From Brevundimonas fluminis (lineage in GTDB: Bacteria > Pseudomonadota > Alphaproteobacteria > Caulobacterales > Caulobacteraceae): 64,000 nt of DNA. Numbering within the stretch: position 1 is the stretch's first letter; each line of letters begins with the position of its first letter. The position numbers and the translations under genes were made by a program. Under the pieces are notes generated by a model. It ran no database searches, was not told the DNA's origin, and saw only the letters and a list, made by a program, of their open reading frames with translations. The DNA lies in NCBI RefSeq assembly GCF_003934285.1, contig NZ_RQWJ01000004.1, positions 372,001 through 436,000 of the forward strand, given 5' to 3'. Positions 18,148-27,435 of this stretch are shown piece after piece.

Positions 18148-18693
18148 TCAGCCGCCCGGCCGAATCTCCGCCACCACGAGCCCTTTGGGACCCTCGGCGA
18201 ACCGCACGGATACGGCCTCACCGGGCGCGAGGTCGTCAAGCCCGCATCGACGCAACGTCTCCACGTGCACGAAGATGTCGCCGGCCGCGCCGTCGCGGAC
18301 CACGAAGCCGTAGCCCTTGGTGCGGTTGAACCACTTCACCACCGCTCGTTCCATGGGGCCGTCGACCTCGACGCCGGCGTCCGAAGCCTGACGCAGGGCG
18401 TCGTAGCCGCCGCGCCGGGGCGTCTCGGCCGGAGGGGCGTCGAGCGTCAGCACCTCCACCACCTGCCATCCCTTGGGGCGCCGCACGCAGTCGCAACTGA
18501 TCGCCGCGCCCTCCGCCGCCTCTTCAAGTCCGCTCTGCCTCAGGCTGGAGACATGAAGAAGCACATCGCGGAGTTCGGTCTGCGACGGGTCGTCCGGAAC
18601 GATGAAACCGTATCCCTTGCCGGGATCGAACCACTTGATCTTGCCCGCGATGCGCACCGTGGCGGACGCGCCCGCTTCCTCCAATTCCGACAC
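18148..18693 (-). CDS. Double cold-shock-domain protein
   Basis: A 181-residue protein from GTG 18693 (GGAGG 10-14 bases upstream) with two cold-shock domains. The first spans roughly residues 13-80 ([26 protein letters not shown]) and the second about 115-178 ([27 protein letters not shown]). Both keep the RNP1-like KGYGF and an RNP2-like (F/L)(V/L)HV motif, so both should bind single-stranded RNA or DNA. Two-domain CSPs of this layout are typical of Caulobacterales and Rhizobiales. Whether it is cold-inducible or stationary-phase cannot be read from the sequence. Confidence 0.92.
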   Translation of the reverse strand: MSELEEAGASATVRIAGKIKWFDPGKGYGFIVPDDPSQTELRDVLLHVSSLRQSGLEEAAEGAAISCDCVRRPKGWQVVEVLTLDAPPAETPRRGGYDALRQASDAGVEVDGPMERAVVKWFNRTKGYGFVVRDGAAGDIFVHVETLRRCGLDDLAPGEAVSVRFAEGPKGLVVAEIRPGG

Positions 18694-18872
18694 AGCCTTG
18701 AGCCCCCCCTCCGCGACACGCGGGGCGGCTCATTTATCACCGTTCCGTGAATGACTGAAAAGGGAAAAAACGCTGCTTTTCCGAGCGCGACGAAGCCTTG
18801 CGCACGCGCGATCACGGCGTAGTCGCGCGTTTGGACGGGTGAGCGTCGCCAACTTTTTAGGAAGGCCCCGCG

Positions 18873-18947
18873 TGGCAGTCCCTAGGGGAATCGAACCCCT
18901 CTTTTCAGGTTGAAAACCTGACGTCCTAACCGATAGACGAAGGGACC
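18873..18947 (-). tRNA. tRNA-Glu (anticodon TTC)
   Basis: A 75-base cloverleaf on the minus strand. GGTCCCT pairs with AGGGACT (the first pair is a G-T wobble). The anticodon stem CAGGT/ACCTG holds the loop TTTTCAA-type anticodon TTC for glutamate. The T arm is AGGGGTTCGATTCCCCT and CCA is encoded at 18873-18875. Confidence 0.95.
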
Positions 18948-18999
18948 GCTGCGCGGGGAGCCGGCGATATAGCCGCCGATTCCGATGGGTGCAACCCCC

Positions 19000-20808
19000 T
19001 CAAACCGCCCGCGGATCGGCGACGTCCTCGATCTCGAATTGCACCCCGCGGCGGCCGTTCCAGTCGTCCGCCCTGAGACGTCCCGCCACCATCAGCCCCC
19101 CCTGCCCCGCCAGCAACGCGCGGCCGAGCGGCAGGTCGGCGCAGCGCCACGCCACGGCCCGGACCGACGCGCCGTCAGGGCCGGTCAGACGGCACCGCAC
19201 GTGTCCCTGCCCCATCGGCGCCGGCTCCCGCGCGACCACGCCTTCCAGCGCGAACATCGGCTCCGGGTTGCCCGGGCCGTGCGGCGTCAGCCTCTGGAAC
19301 CCGTCGAAGAGGGCGCGATCGACCGCCCGCGGCTCGACCAGGGCGTCGATCTCCAGGGCGTCCAGCTCGACCGCGTCGGCGCGCGAGTCCCTGAGTCGCT
19401 CGTTCAGGAAGGCCGACAACTCGCCCACCCGGTCGGCGGCGACCGTCAGCCCCGCCGCCATCGGGTGCCCCCCGCCGGCCAACACGACGCCCGCGTCCCA
19501 GGCCGCCTGCACCGCGCGCCCCAGGTCCATGCCGGGTTGAGATCGCCCCGAGCCCTTGCCGACGTTGTTGACGGCGTCCAGGCCGATCACGATCACCGGC
19601 TTGCGCCAACGCTCGCGAAGCCGGCCCGCGACGACGCCGATCACGCCGGGGTGCCAGTCCTCGCCGGCCACCACGACGACGGCGCGGTCGTCGGCATGGG
19701 CGCCGGTGGCCTCGACCCGGCGCACGGCGGCTTCGGTGACCTGCCGTTCCACTTCCCGGCGTTCGAGGTTCAGGGAATGAAGCTCGGCCGCGAGCGAGCG
19801 CGCCTCGATCGGGTCGTCGGTCGACAGGAGCCGTGCGCCCAGATCGGCGCGGCCGATCCGGCCGCCCGCATTGATCCGCGGTCCCAGGATGAAGCCGGCA
19901 TGGTTCGTTCCCGCCGGCCCCGGTTCCGACCCGGCCGCTTCCAGAAGCGCTCTGAGCCCCGGATTGGCCCATCCTGACATGACGCGGAGCCCGAGCATGG
20001 CCAATGCCCGGTTGAACCCCGTCAGGGCCGTCACGTCGCAGATGGCGCCCAGCGCGGCCAGGTCCAGCCATCGCCGCAGGTCCGGTTCCGGCCTCGACGT
20101 GAACAGGCCACGCCGACGTGCCTCGCGATTCAGCGCCGCCAGCAAGACGAAGACCACGCCCGCCGCCGCCAGATTGCCCTGACCGGAGCCGCATCCCGGC
20201 CGGTTCGGATTGACGACGGCCACGGCCGGGGGCGACGCCCGCATCAGGTGATGGTCGATCACCACGACCTTCAGTCCGATCGCGGCCGCATGCTCGAGCG
20301 CCGCCACCGCCGCGGCGCCGCAGTCCACGGTCACGACCAGATCGGCGCCCCGGGCCTTCAGGGCGTCGAAGGCCGCCGGGCTGGGGCCGTAGCCCTCGGT
20401 CAGACGATCGGGGACGTAGATCGGAAGATCGCGCCCCATGGCCCTGAACCATCGCACAAGCAGGGCGGCGCTGGACGCCCCGTCCACGTCGTAGTCGGCG
20501 AACACGTGCACCGCCGCGCCGCCTGCGACGGCGTCCACGATCGCCTCGGCAGCCACGTCCATGTCGAGGAAGGAGGACGGATCGGGGAACCATGTCCGCA
20601 GCGTCGGCTCCAGGAAGTCCGCCGCGCCCGCCGCGTCCTGCCCGCGCGCCGCAAGCGCCCTGGACAGCGGTTCGGTCAGGCCGTGCGCCTGCATGAGGCC
20701 ACGCACGACCTCTGCGTCCGCCGCGCGTTGTCGCCAGGCGCGGCCCGATAGCGAGCGTTCCACCCCCATGAAGGCGGTCAGGGCTCCGTGCGGGGCCCCA
20801 TCGGCCAT
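19000..20808 (-). CDS. recJ: Single-stranded-DNA-specific 5'-3' exonuclease RecJ
   Basis: A 602-residue RecJ, which degrades 5'-ended single strands in recombination and mismatch or base-excision repair. The DHH phosphoesterase motifs are in order: VFADYDVDGASSAAL (motif I, near residue 105), VTVDCGAAA (II) and VVIDHHLM (III). DHHA1 follows with the nucleotide/DNA-binding LAGGGHPMAAGLT motif, then the C-terminal OB-like domain. All manganese-ligand motifs are present. Its start overlaps the glpX stop (TGATG), so the two genes are translationally coupled. Confidence 0.95.
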   Translation of the reverse strand: MADGAPHGALTAFMGVERSLSGRAWRQRAADAEVVRGLMQAHGLTEPLSRALAARGQDAAGAADFLEPTLRTWFPDPSSFLDMDVAAEAIVDAVAGGAAVHVFADYDVDGASSAALLVRWFRAMGRDLPIYVPDRLTEGYGPSPAAFDALKARGADLVVTVDCGAAAVAALEHAAAIGLKVVVIDHHLMRASPPAVAVVNPNRPGCGSGQGNLAAAGVVFVLLAALNREARRRGLFTSRPEPDLRRWLDLAALGAICDVTALTGFNRALAMLGLRVMSGWANPGLRALLEAAGSEPGPAGTNHAGFILGPRINAGGRIGRADLGARLLSTDDPIEARSLAAELHSLNLERREVERQVTEAAVRRVEATGAHADDRAVVVVAGEDWHPGVIGVVAGRLRERWRKPVIVIGLDAVNNVGKGSGRSQPGMDLGRAVQAAWDAGVVLAGGGHPMAAGLTVAADRVGELSAFLNERLRDSRADAVELDALEIDALVEPRAVDRALFDGFQRLTPHGPGNPEPMFALEGVVAREPAPMGQGHVRCRLTGPDGASVRAVAWRCADLPLGRALLAGQGGLMVAGRLRADDWNGRRGVQFEIEDVADPRAV

Positions 20809-21761
20809 CAGAGACGCCGCGTCGTGCGGATGCGCCGGACGGTCCCGTCAGACGAATCCATGACCAGCGTGTGCGTCGAGACGTAGCCCTCGCCCATCTG
20901 CACGCCATCCAGAAGGGCGCCCTTGGTGACGCCGGTGGCGGCGAAGACGGCGTCCTTGGACACCAGCTCATGCAGGTCGTACTTCCGGGAGAAGTCTGTC
21001 ACGCCCGTGCGCGCCGCACGGGCCCGCTCCTCGTCGTTGCGGAAGATCAGGCGCCCTTGGAAATGCCCGCCCACGCACTTCAGCGCCGCGGCGGCCAGCA
21101 CGCCCTCGGGCGCTCCGCCGGAGCCCAGGTACATGTCGATGCCCGTCTCGGGCTGGGTCGTATGGATCACGCCCGCCACGTCGCCGTCGGTGATCAGCAC
21201 CACCTTGGCGCCGACCTCGCGCAGGGCGGCGATCAATTCCGCGTGGCGCGGGCGGTCCATGACGCAGACCGTGATCTGGTCCGTCGCCACGCCCTTGGCC
21301 TTGGCCAGCGACAGCACGTTGTCCTGGGGCGAGTTGTCCAGATCGACCGTGCCCGCCGGATAGCCCGGACCGACGGCGATCTTGTCCATGTAGGTGTCCG
21401 GGGCGTGCAGCATCCCGCCGCCCGGCGACATGGCCAGCACGCACAGGGCGTTGGCCATGGCCTTGGCCGTCAGCGTGGTGCCTTCCAGCGGATCCAACGC
21501 GATGTCGATCGCGGGGCCTTTGCCGGTGCCGACCTTCTCCCCGATGTACAGCATCGGCGCCTCGTCGCGTTCGCCCTCGCCGATCACGATCTTGCCGTCG
21601 ATGTCGAGCGTGTTCAGGGCGGTGCGCATGGCGTCGACGGCCAGTTGGTCGGCGTGCTTCTCGTCGCCGCGGCCGATCTGGTCGTACGAGGCGATGGCCG
21701 CCAGCTCGGTGACGCGCGCGGCGTCGGCGGCGAGGTTGGAAGCGTGGGCCGTTTCGGCCAT
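20808..21761 (-). CDS. glpX: Class II fructose-1,6-bisphosphatase
   Basis: A 317-residue GlpX-type FBPase, hydrolysing fructose-1,6-bisphosphate for gluconeogenesis. Metal and phosphate motifs are visible: IVIGEGERDEAPMLYIGE near residue 60, ALDPLEGTTLTAKA near 90 (the Li+-sensitive phosphatase motif) and VLITDGDVAGVI near 190. AGG AGA precedes the ATG at 21761. In alphaproteobacteria some GlpX also act on sedoheptulose-1,7-bisphosphate. It lies upstream of recJ with a TGATG overlap. Confidence 0.94.
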   Translation of the reverse strand: MAETAHASNLAADAARVTELAAIASYDQIGRGDEKHADQLAVDAMRTALNTLDIDGKIVIGEGERDEAPMLYIGEKVGTGKGPAIDIALDPLEGTTLTAKAMANALCVLAMSPGGGMLHAPDTYMDKIAVGPGYPAGTVDLDNSPQDNVLSLAKAKGVATDQITVCVMDRPRHAELIAALREVGAKVVLITDGDVAGVIHTTQPETGIDMYLGSGGAPEGVLAAAALKCVGGHFQGRLIFRNDEERARAARTGVTDFSRKYDLHELVSKDAVFAATGVTKGALLDGVQMGEGYVSTHTLVMDSSDGTVRRIRTTRRL

Positions 21762-21814
21762 GGGCGATTCTCCTTGGCGAGAACAGGCTCGCAGATTCAG
21801 ACGTCGGCGACGAC

Positions 21815-22252
21815 TCAGCGTCGCGGAATGGGCGCGGGCGGGCGGGCACGTTCCCGCAGATCGCGGGCGAAGGCGTCCAGCTGTTCCCGGGTGCGCTGCG
21901 TGTCCGGCGAGACCGGCACGGCCTCGACGCGGGCGCGGACGTCGGCTTCCAATCCCGTGGCGTCGTCCACGGGCGGAAGGGCGGCCATCCGGGCCTGCAA
22001 GGCCGCGCCGTCCGCGCGCAGGGCCGCGACCTCGGCGCGCACCTCACCCGGCGTCGGCCCGTCCGTCCCGACGCTGGGAAAGTCCTCCCAGCGCGGATAG
22101 GCGCGATTCGCGTTGACGATCTCGGCGATGCGGGCGGTTTCTGCGGGATCCGCGCTTTCCGCCGTGTCGAGCGCGGTTTCGCAACCGCCCAGCGCCATCA
22201 ACGCCGCGGCGGCGATGGGGGCGCCCGTCTTTTTCAATGCCGACGCGTTCAT
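21815..22252 (-). CDS. Lipoprotein of unknown function
   Basis: A 145-residue protein from the ATG at 22252 (an upstream in-frame start at 22267 would add 5 residues). Residues 5-24 form a lipoprotein signal with the lipobox LGGC. The mature part is Ala/Glu/Arg-rich and mostly helical (VRAEVAALRADGAALQARMAA looks like a short coiled coil). It has no recognisable domain. It is divergent from phaC, with 60 bases between their starts that must hold both promoters. Confidence 0.7.
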   Translation of the reverse strand: MNASALKKTGAPIAAAALMALGGCETALDTAESADPAETARIAEIVNANRAYPRWEDFPSVGTDGPTPGEVRAEVAALRADGAALQARMAALPPVDDATGLEADVRARVEAVPVSPDTQRTREQLDAFARDLRERARPPAPIPRR

Positions 22253-22312
22253 TTCGGGCCCGGTCATATGCCATGATCGGCGCCGGCGGAAGATCAGGAC
22301 GGGGAAGCGACG

Positions 22313-24271
22313 ATGGCCAGGCGACCGACGGGGACGACGCCCCCCCCAGCGGCCGGTCCGCGGAAGCCCGGGCGCCCGACGTCAGCAAAGCCGCGCGGGA
22401 AGAGCGCGAAAGCCGCCGCCGACGCCCGGCGGGGGCCTTCCCCCGACGCCACCGCCACCGCCGACGAGGCTCCGCCGGCCGCTCCGCCGCCTCGGCAGCC
22501 GTCGGCGGAGAATTCCCGGGAGATGCTCGAGACCCTGTCCATGAACATCGCCCGGGCGGCCATGACGGCGCAGGCGGCGATCGCCGAGGCGGCGCTCAAC
22601 CAGGCCGATCGCCCCGCCGCCTTGTCGCCCGACCCCTTCAACGTGGGGCCGGCCATGACGCAGGTGATGACCGGCCTGGCCTCACGACCCGAGAAGCTCT
22701 TCGCCGCCCAAGCCGATCTGTTCAACCGCTACCTCGACCTGTGGGCCGGCGCGACGCGGCAGGCGGCGGGCGAGACCCCGGCCCCGCCGCCCGCCGACAA
22801 ACGGTTCAAGGATCCGGCCTGGTCCGAGAATCCCATGTTCGACGTCATGCGGCGGTCGTATCTGATCACCTCCGACTGGATGAATGGCCTGGTTTCGTCC
22901 GTCGAGGACGTCGATCCGAGGACGAAGCGCCGCGCCGAGTTCTTCACCAGGCTGCTGACCGACGCCTTCTCCCCGTCCAACTTCCTCGCCTCCAACCCCG
23001 CCGCGTTGAAGGCCATGGCGGAGACTAACGGCGAGAGCCTGGTGAAGGGCATGCAGAACTTCGCCGCGGATCTGGAACGCGGCATGGGCAAGCTGAAAAT
23101 CAGCCAGGCCGACTACGGGCGGTTCGAGGTCGGTGTGAACGTGGCCACCGCGCCGGGCAAGGTCATCTGGCGCGACGAGCTGTTCGAACTCATCCAGTAT
23201 GACCCCGCCACGGAAAAGCAGCGCGCCATTCCGCTGCTGATCTTCCCGCCCTGGATCAACAAGTTCTACATCCTGGACCTGCAGCCCGGGAACTCGATGA
23301 TCCGCTGGCTGTCGGCCCAGGGGTTCACCGTCTTCGTCTGTTCGTGGGTCAATCCGGACCGCGACAAGGCCGAATGGGACTTCGACCAGTATCTGGAGAA
23401 GGGCATCTACCGCGCCGTCGAAAAGGCGCTGGAGCAGTCGGGAGCCGACAGCCTGAACGCCGTGGGCTACTGCATCGGCGGCACCCTGCTGGGCGCGGCG
23501 CTGGCGCACATGGCGGCCACGGGGGACGACCGCGTCAATGCCGCCACGTTCTTCGCCGCCCAGCACGACTTCGCCGAGGCTGGCGACCTGTTGCTGTTCA
23601 CCGACGAGCACTGGCTGGCCGAGATCGAGAAGAAGATGGACGCCGCCGGCGGCGTGCTGCCCGGCGCGGCCATGGCCGACACGTTCAACGCTTTGCGCGC
23701 CAACGACCTGATCTGGTCGTTCTTCGTCAGCAACTATCTGATGGGCAAGGATCCGCCGGCCTTCGATCTCCTGTTCTGGAACGCCGACCAGACGCGGATG
23801 CCCAAGGCCCTGCACCTGAACTATCTGCGCAGCATGTACGGCCAGAACCTTCTGTCCAAAGGCGAATTCGAAATCGGAGGAATCAAGGTCGATCTGTCGA
23901 ACGTGCAGATCCCTCTGTATTTTCAGGCCAGCCGCGAGGATCACATCGCCCCGATGAACTCGGTCTATCGCTCGGCCCGCGCCTTTTCGAACGCCGACGT
24001 GACCCTGACGCTCGCGGGATCCGGCCACATCGCGGGCGTGGTCAATCCGCCGTCTGCGAAGAAGTACCAACACTGGCTGAACCCCGACCTGCCCGAGACC
24101 CTGGCCGAATGGCAGGCGGGGGCCGAGGAGCGTCCGGGCAGCTGGTGGGAGCATTGGTCCGGCTGGCTGCACGACCGCTCGGGCGGCTGGGTGAAGGCCC
24201 GCGACCCCGAAAAGGGCGCATTCCCCCCTCTTGAGTCCGCTCCGGGATCGTATGTGAAAGTGAAGTCTTGA
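22313..24271 (+). CDS. phaC: Class I poly(3-hydroxyalkanoate) synthase
   Basis: A 652-residue PHA synthase polymerising short-chain hydroxyacyl-CoA into storage granules. The lipase-like box is VGYCIGGTLLG with nucleophile C387. The triad is completed by D543 (SREDHIAP) and H572 (GSGHIAG). It is 50-60 residues longer than the usual class I enzyme because of a Pro/Ala/Lys-rich disordered N-terminus (about residues 1-65). No phasin or phaAB genes adjoin. Its stop overlaps the TTG start of a small membrane protein. Confidence 0.94.
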   Translation: MARRPTGTTPPPAAGPRKPGRPTSAKPRGKSAKAAADARRGPSPDATATADEAPPAAPPPRQPSAENSREMLETLSMNIARAAMTAQAAIAEAALNQADRPAALSPDPFNVGPAMTQVMTGLASRPEKLFAAQADLFNRYLDLWAGATRQAAGETPAPPPADKRFKDPAWSENPMFDVMRRSYLITSDWMNGLVSSVEDVDPRTKRRAEFFTRLLTDAFSPSNFLASNPAALKAMAETNGESLVKGMQNFAADLERGMGKLKISQADYGRFEVGVNVATAPGKVIWRDELFELIQYDPATEKQRAIPLLIFPPWINKFYILDLQPGNSMIRWLSAQGFTVFVCSWVNPDRDKAEWDFDQYLEKGIYRAVEKALEQSGADSLNAVGYCIGGTLLGAALAHMAATGDDRVNAATFFAAQHDFAEAGDLLLFTDEHWLAEIEKKMDAAGGVLPGAAMADTFNALRANDLIWSFFVSNYLMGKDPPAFDLLFWNADQTRMPKALHLNYLRSMYGQNLLSKGEFEIGGIKVDLSNVQIPLYFQASREDHIAPMNSVYRSARAFSNADVTLTLAGSGHIAGVVNPPSAKKYQHWLNPDLPETLAEWQAGAEERPGSWWEHWSGWLHDRSGGWVKARDPEKGAFPPLESAPGSYVKVKS

Positions 24272-24645
24272 ACCGTCTGGAGCCGAACGCCCTCCTCGCC
24301 CTGTCCGCCGCATTCGCCCTGCTGCTGGTCGTGCTGACCACGGCGGTTTACGGCCCACCGGTCGCCCTGATCCGGAACCCGCTGCTGGCGATCATCTGCG
24401 CCGGCGGCTTCCTGCTGCTGAACCCCGTGTTCGACCGGATGATGAAGCGGCCCGTCCGCGCGCCGCTGATCTCGCCCCGGAACCCCGCGACGGCGGTCTG
24501 GGCCGCGCTGTTCCCGATGATGATCCTGATCTGCGCCGCCGTGCCGATCTTCTGGCCCGGCCGCGACTACGGCCTGCTGGTCATCATCGCGGCCGTACTG
24601 TTCGGCGCGACGGCGGAGAGCGCGCTGAAGGCCCGTCGGATCTAG
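24268..24645 (+). CDS. Small membrane protein downstream of phaC
   Basis: A 125-residue protein that starts at TTG 24268, inside the phaC stop codon (TTGA), which suggests translational coupling. Four hydrophobic segments are visible (about residues 8-27, 35-52, 75-95 and 100-118), so it is an inner-membrane protein. No family is recognised. The coupling to phaC is the only functional clue. Its TAG shares the palindrome CTAG with the convergent msrB stop. Confidence 0.7.
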   Translation: MNRLEPNALLALSAAFALLLVVLTTAVYGPPVALIRNPLLAIICAGGFLLLNPVFDRMMKRPVRAPLISPRNPATAVWAALFPMMILICAAVPIFWPGRDYGLLVIIAAVLFGATAESALKARRI

Positions 24646-25142
24646 CTGGGCCGGAAGTTCAGCGCCGCGCCGTTGTTGCACCAGCGCTTGCCCGTCGGGC
24701 GCGGCCCGTCGTCGAAGACATGCCCCTGATGCCCCAGGCAGCGGGCGCAGTGATACTCGGTGCGCGGGACGCCGAGGGCGTAATCGGTCTTCGTGCCGAC
24801 GTTCGCCTCCATCGCGCGGAAGAAACTGGGCCAGCCCGTGCCGGAATCGTACTTCCAGTCCGACCGGAACAGGGGCAGTTCGCAGCCCTTGCAGACATAG
24901 GTCCCGGCGCGCGCCTCGTCGTTCAACGGGCTGGTGAAGGGCCGCTCCGTCGCCTCACGGCGCAGCACGTCGTAGCTGATGCCCGGCAGGCGGCGACGCC
25001 ATTCCGCCTCGGTCAGATCCCGCCACGGCGAGTCGGCGTACCGGCCGTCCTGGGCGTCCGCTCCGCCCGGCGCGCAGGCCGCGACGGTCAGGGCGGAGGC
25101 GCCGGCGAGCAGTCGGCGGCGATCGGTCAGGGTCGGGCTCAT
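24642..25142 (-). CDS. msrB: Peptide-methionine (R)-S-oxide reductase, exported
   Basis: A 166-residue MsrB that reduces methionine-R-sulfoxide. The N-terminus DRRRLLAGASALTVAAC is a twin-arginine-like signal with a lipobox cysteine, so the enzyme is probably periplasmic or lipid-anchored. The catalytic domain has the zinc cysteine pairs CKGC and CARC, the SGTGWPSFF substrate motif, and the catalytic cysteine in RWCNNGAALNF. Start ATG at 25142. Convergent with the phaC-linked membrane protein, sharing CTAG. Confidence 0.92.
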   Translation of the reverse strand: MSPTLTDRRRLLAGASALTVAACAPGGADAQDGRYADSPWRDLTEAEWRRRLPGISYDVLRREATERPFTSPLNDEARAGTYVCKGCELPLFRSDWKYDSGTGWPSFFRAMEANVGTKTDYALGVPRTEYHCARCLGHQGHVFDDGPRPTGKRWCNNGAALNFRPS

Positions 25143-25174
25143 GCCCCAGATACGTCGGCATCGCGTGGGGGGTT

Positions 25175-26107
25175 TCAGGTCAGCCCGGCGCCTTCGTCCA
25201 GACCCAGCATCAGGTTCAGGTTCTGCACCGCCGCCCCCGAAGCGCCCTTGCCGAGATTGTCCAGCAGGGCCACCAGCCGGGCCTGCCCGCCGGCACGGTC
25301 GCCGAAGACGTGCAGCCGCAGGCGGTTGGTGCCGTTGAGCCCCTCGGGCGTCAGCCCGGTCATCGCCTCCGTCTCCTCCAGCGACGCCACCTCGACGAAA
25401 CGCGCGCCGGCATAGGCTTCGGTCAGACGGCCGTGGACCACCTCGATCGAGGGCGAGCCCGGCAGGGCCTCCAGATGCAGCGGCGCCTCGACCAGCATGC
25501 CCTGGCGGTAGTTTCCGACGGCGGGCGCGAACAGCACGGGGCGCGACAGGCCCGCATGCTTCGTCATCTCCGGCACGTGCTTGTGCGTCAGCGTCAGGCC
25601 GTAGGCCCGGAAGGGATCGGGCGTGCCGGCCTCGAACTCCGCGATCATCGCCTTGCCGCCGCCGGAATAGCCGCTGACGGCGTTGACGGTGACGGGGTGG
25701 TCCGCCGGCACGATGCCCGCCCGCACCAGCGGCGCGATCAGGGCCAGGAAGCCGGTGGGATAGCAACCGGGGTTCGACACCCGCTTCGCCGCCATGATCC
25801 GCTCGCGCCGCTCCGGCGACAGCTCCGGAAAGCCATAGGCCCACATCGGATCGACCCGGAAGGCGGTCGAGGCGTCGATCACCCGGACTTCGGGATTCTC
25901 GACCATGGCCACGGCATCGCGGGCCGCGTCGTCCGGCAGGCACAGGATCACCAGATCGGCGCTGTTCAGCGCCTCGCGCCGCGCCTCGACGTCGCGCCGC
26001 CGGTCGCCGAGCAGCATCAGTTCCAGATCTGCGCGCGCCTCCAGCCGCTCCCGGATCTCCAGCCCCGTGGTCCCGGCCTCGCCGTCGATGAAGATGGTGT
26101 GGGTCAT
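25175..26107 (-). CDS. argC: N-acetyl-gamma-glutamyl-phosphate reductase, type 2
   Basis: A 310-residue type-2 ArgC, the shorter form common in alphaproteobacteria. It reduces N-acetylglutamyl phosphate with NADPH in arginine synthesis. The NADP motif is FIDGEAGTTGLEIRERL, residues 6-22. The catalytic cysteine lies in VSNPGCYPTGF near residue 117, and the SGYSGGGKAMI loop follows. It lies just downstream of the ribosomal protein operon but behind a terminator, so it is probably transcribed separately. Its start is ATG 26107. Confidence 0.93.
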   Translation of the reverse strand: MTHTIFIDGEAGTTGLEIRERLEARADLELMLLGDRRRDVEARREALNSADLVILCLPDDAARDAVAMVENPEVRVIDASTAFRVDPMWAYGFPELSPERRERIMAAKRVSNPGCYPTGFLALIAPLVRAGIVPADHPVTVNAVSGYSGGGKAMIAEFEAGTPDPFRAYGLTLTHKHVPEMTKHAGLSRPVLFAPAVGNYRQGMLVEAPLHLEALPGSPSIEVVHGRLTEAYAGARFVEVASLEETEAMTGLTPEGLNGTNRLRLHVFGDRAGGQARLVALLDNLGKGASGAAVQNLNLMLGLDEGAGLT

Positions 26108-26136
26108 GTCGTCCCTCTCGCCCGAAGGCCGGACGG

Positions 26137-26168
26137 AAAAAGGGCGCTCCGGTTTCCCGAAGCGCCCC
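26137..26168 (-). terminator. Intrinsic terminator of the rplM-rpsI operon
   Basis: On the minus strand, AGCGCCC-type and GGGCGCT arms (26161-26167 with 26142-26148), extended by a CGG/CCG pair of triplets, form a GC-rich hairpin. It is followed directly by TTTTT (26141-26137). It is placed 26 bases after the rpsI stop and before argC, a classical terminator position. Confidence 0.8.
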
Positions 26169-26193
26169 TGAAATCCAAACCGCGTGAGACGGC

Positions 26194-26688
26194 TTAGCGC
26201 TTCGAGAACTGGAAGCTGCGGCGGGCCTTGGCGCGGCCGTACTTCTTGCGCTCGACGACGCGGCTGTCGCGGGTCAGGAAGCCGTGCGGCTTCAGGACCT
26301 TGCGCAGTTCCGGCTCATAGTGCGTCAGGGCGTGCGACAGGCCGTGACGGATGGCGCCGGCCTGGCCCGACAGGCCCGAGCCCTCGACGGTGCAGACCAC
26401 GTCGTACTGCGTGGCGCGGTCTGTGACGTTCAGCGGCTGGGCGACCATCATCTGCAGCACCGGACGCGCGAAGTAGGCGTTCAGCTCCTTGCCGTTGACG
26501 GTGATCTTGCCCGAACCCCGCTTCACCCACACGCGGGCGACGGCGTTCTTGCGCTTTCCGGTCGAATAGGCGCGGCCCTGGGCGTCCAGCTTCTGGACGT
26601 GGACGGGGGCTTCGGCCTCGACCGTGCCCATGCCCTTCAGGGCGTCGAAGCCGGTCGCGGCCGGCGCTTCGGTGGTGGCGTCGGTCAT
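26194..26688 (-). CDS. rpsI: 30S ribosomal protein S9
   Basis: A 164-residue S9. The conserved domain begins at about residue 39 ([21 protein letters not shown]) and ends in the C-terminal tail [17 protein letters not shown], whose last residues contact P-site tRNA. The first 35 residues are an alphaproteobacterial-type acidic extension. It follows rplM by two bases and the pair forms the standard L13-S9 operon. Confidence 0.98.
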   Translation of the reverse strand: MTDATTEAPAATGFDALKGMGTVEAEAPVHVQKLDAQGRAYSTGKRKNAVARVWVKRGSGKITVNGKELNAYFARPVLQMMVAQPLNVTDRATQYDVVCTVEGSGLSGQAGAIRHGLSHALTHYEPELRKVLKPHGFLTRDSRVVERKKYGRAKARRSFQFSKR

Positions 26689-26690
26689 GC

Positions 26691-27167
26691 TCAGGCGCTC
26701 CGGACGTTCTTGGTCGACTTCGCCTTGAAGTCGATGGTTTCGGGCTTCTGGGCCTCGTGGTCGTGCGTGGCGCCGGCGAACAGGCGCAGGTGCGTCATCT
26801 GCTTGCGGGCCAGCGGGCTTTCCTTCGGCAGCATGCGCTCGACGGCCTTCTCCAGCACGCGCTCGGGGAAGCGGCCGCCCAGCACCTTGGCCGGGGTCGT
26901 CTCCTTGACGCCGCCCGGGTGACCGGTGTGACGATAGTAGACCTTGTCGGTGTTCTTCTTGCCGGTGAACACCACCTTGTCGACGTTGGTCACGACGACG
27001 TAGTCGCCGCAATCCACGTGCGGGGTGTAGGTCGGCAGGTGCTTCCCGCGCAGACGGTTGGCGATGAAGGTCGCGAGGCGGCCCACCACGACGCCTTCGG
27101 CGTCGATGTGGATCCACTTCTTCTCGACCTCGGCCGGCTTCAGCGAAGCCGTGGTGCTCTTCAGCAT
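26691..27167 (-). CDS. rplM: 50S ribosomal protein L13
   Basis: A 158-residue L13. Conserved stretches are [47 protein letters not shown] and [17 protein letters not shown]. The ATG is at 27167. It is the first gene of the rplM-rpsI operon. Its promoter should lie in the 268-base gap before the divergent phosphatase gene, which also holds an AT-rich island at about 27280-27325. Confidence 0.98.
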   Translation of the reverse strand: MLKSTTASLKPAEVEKKWIHIDAEGVVVGRLATFIANRLRGKHLPTYTPHVDCGDYVVVTNVDKVVFTGKKNTDKVYYRHTGHPGGVKETTPAKVLGGRFPERVLEKAVERMLPKESPLARKQMTHLRLFAGATHDHEAQKPETIDFKAKSTKNVRSA

Positions 27168-27435
27168 GACGAAGGGTCCAGTGATCGGGATGCGGCTGAC
27201 CGGAGAGGACCGCCGACGGAAGGCGCGCTGATAGACGAAGCCCCGGCGGACGTCAACGCCATCTGCGTCGCCGATGCGGCACTATCTAGCTGTATATACG
27301 ACCCTTTTGGATTACGGTATTAAATTACCCCGCGCCGTGCGGCATTCAGGGCTCCGTCCGGACCACAGCTTTCATGGAAACGTGATGATCCCCGCCTCCC
27401 CGCGCGGCATAAGCGCGCCATACGCGGAGTCCTGC

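Noticed and set aside
27369..27386. Possible Pho box before the PhoX-like gene
   Set aside because: CTTTCAT-GGAA-ACGTGAT matches the first half in six of seven positions but the second half in only four, so it is too weak to list.
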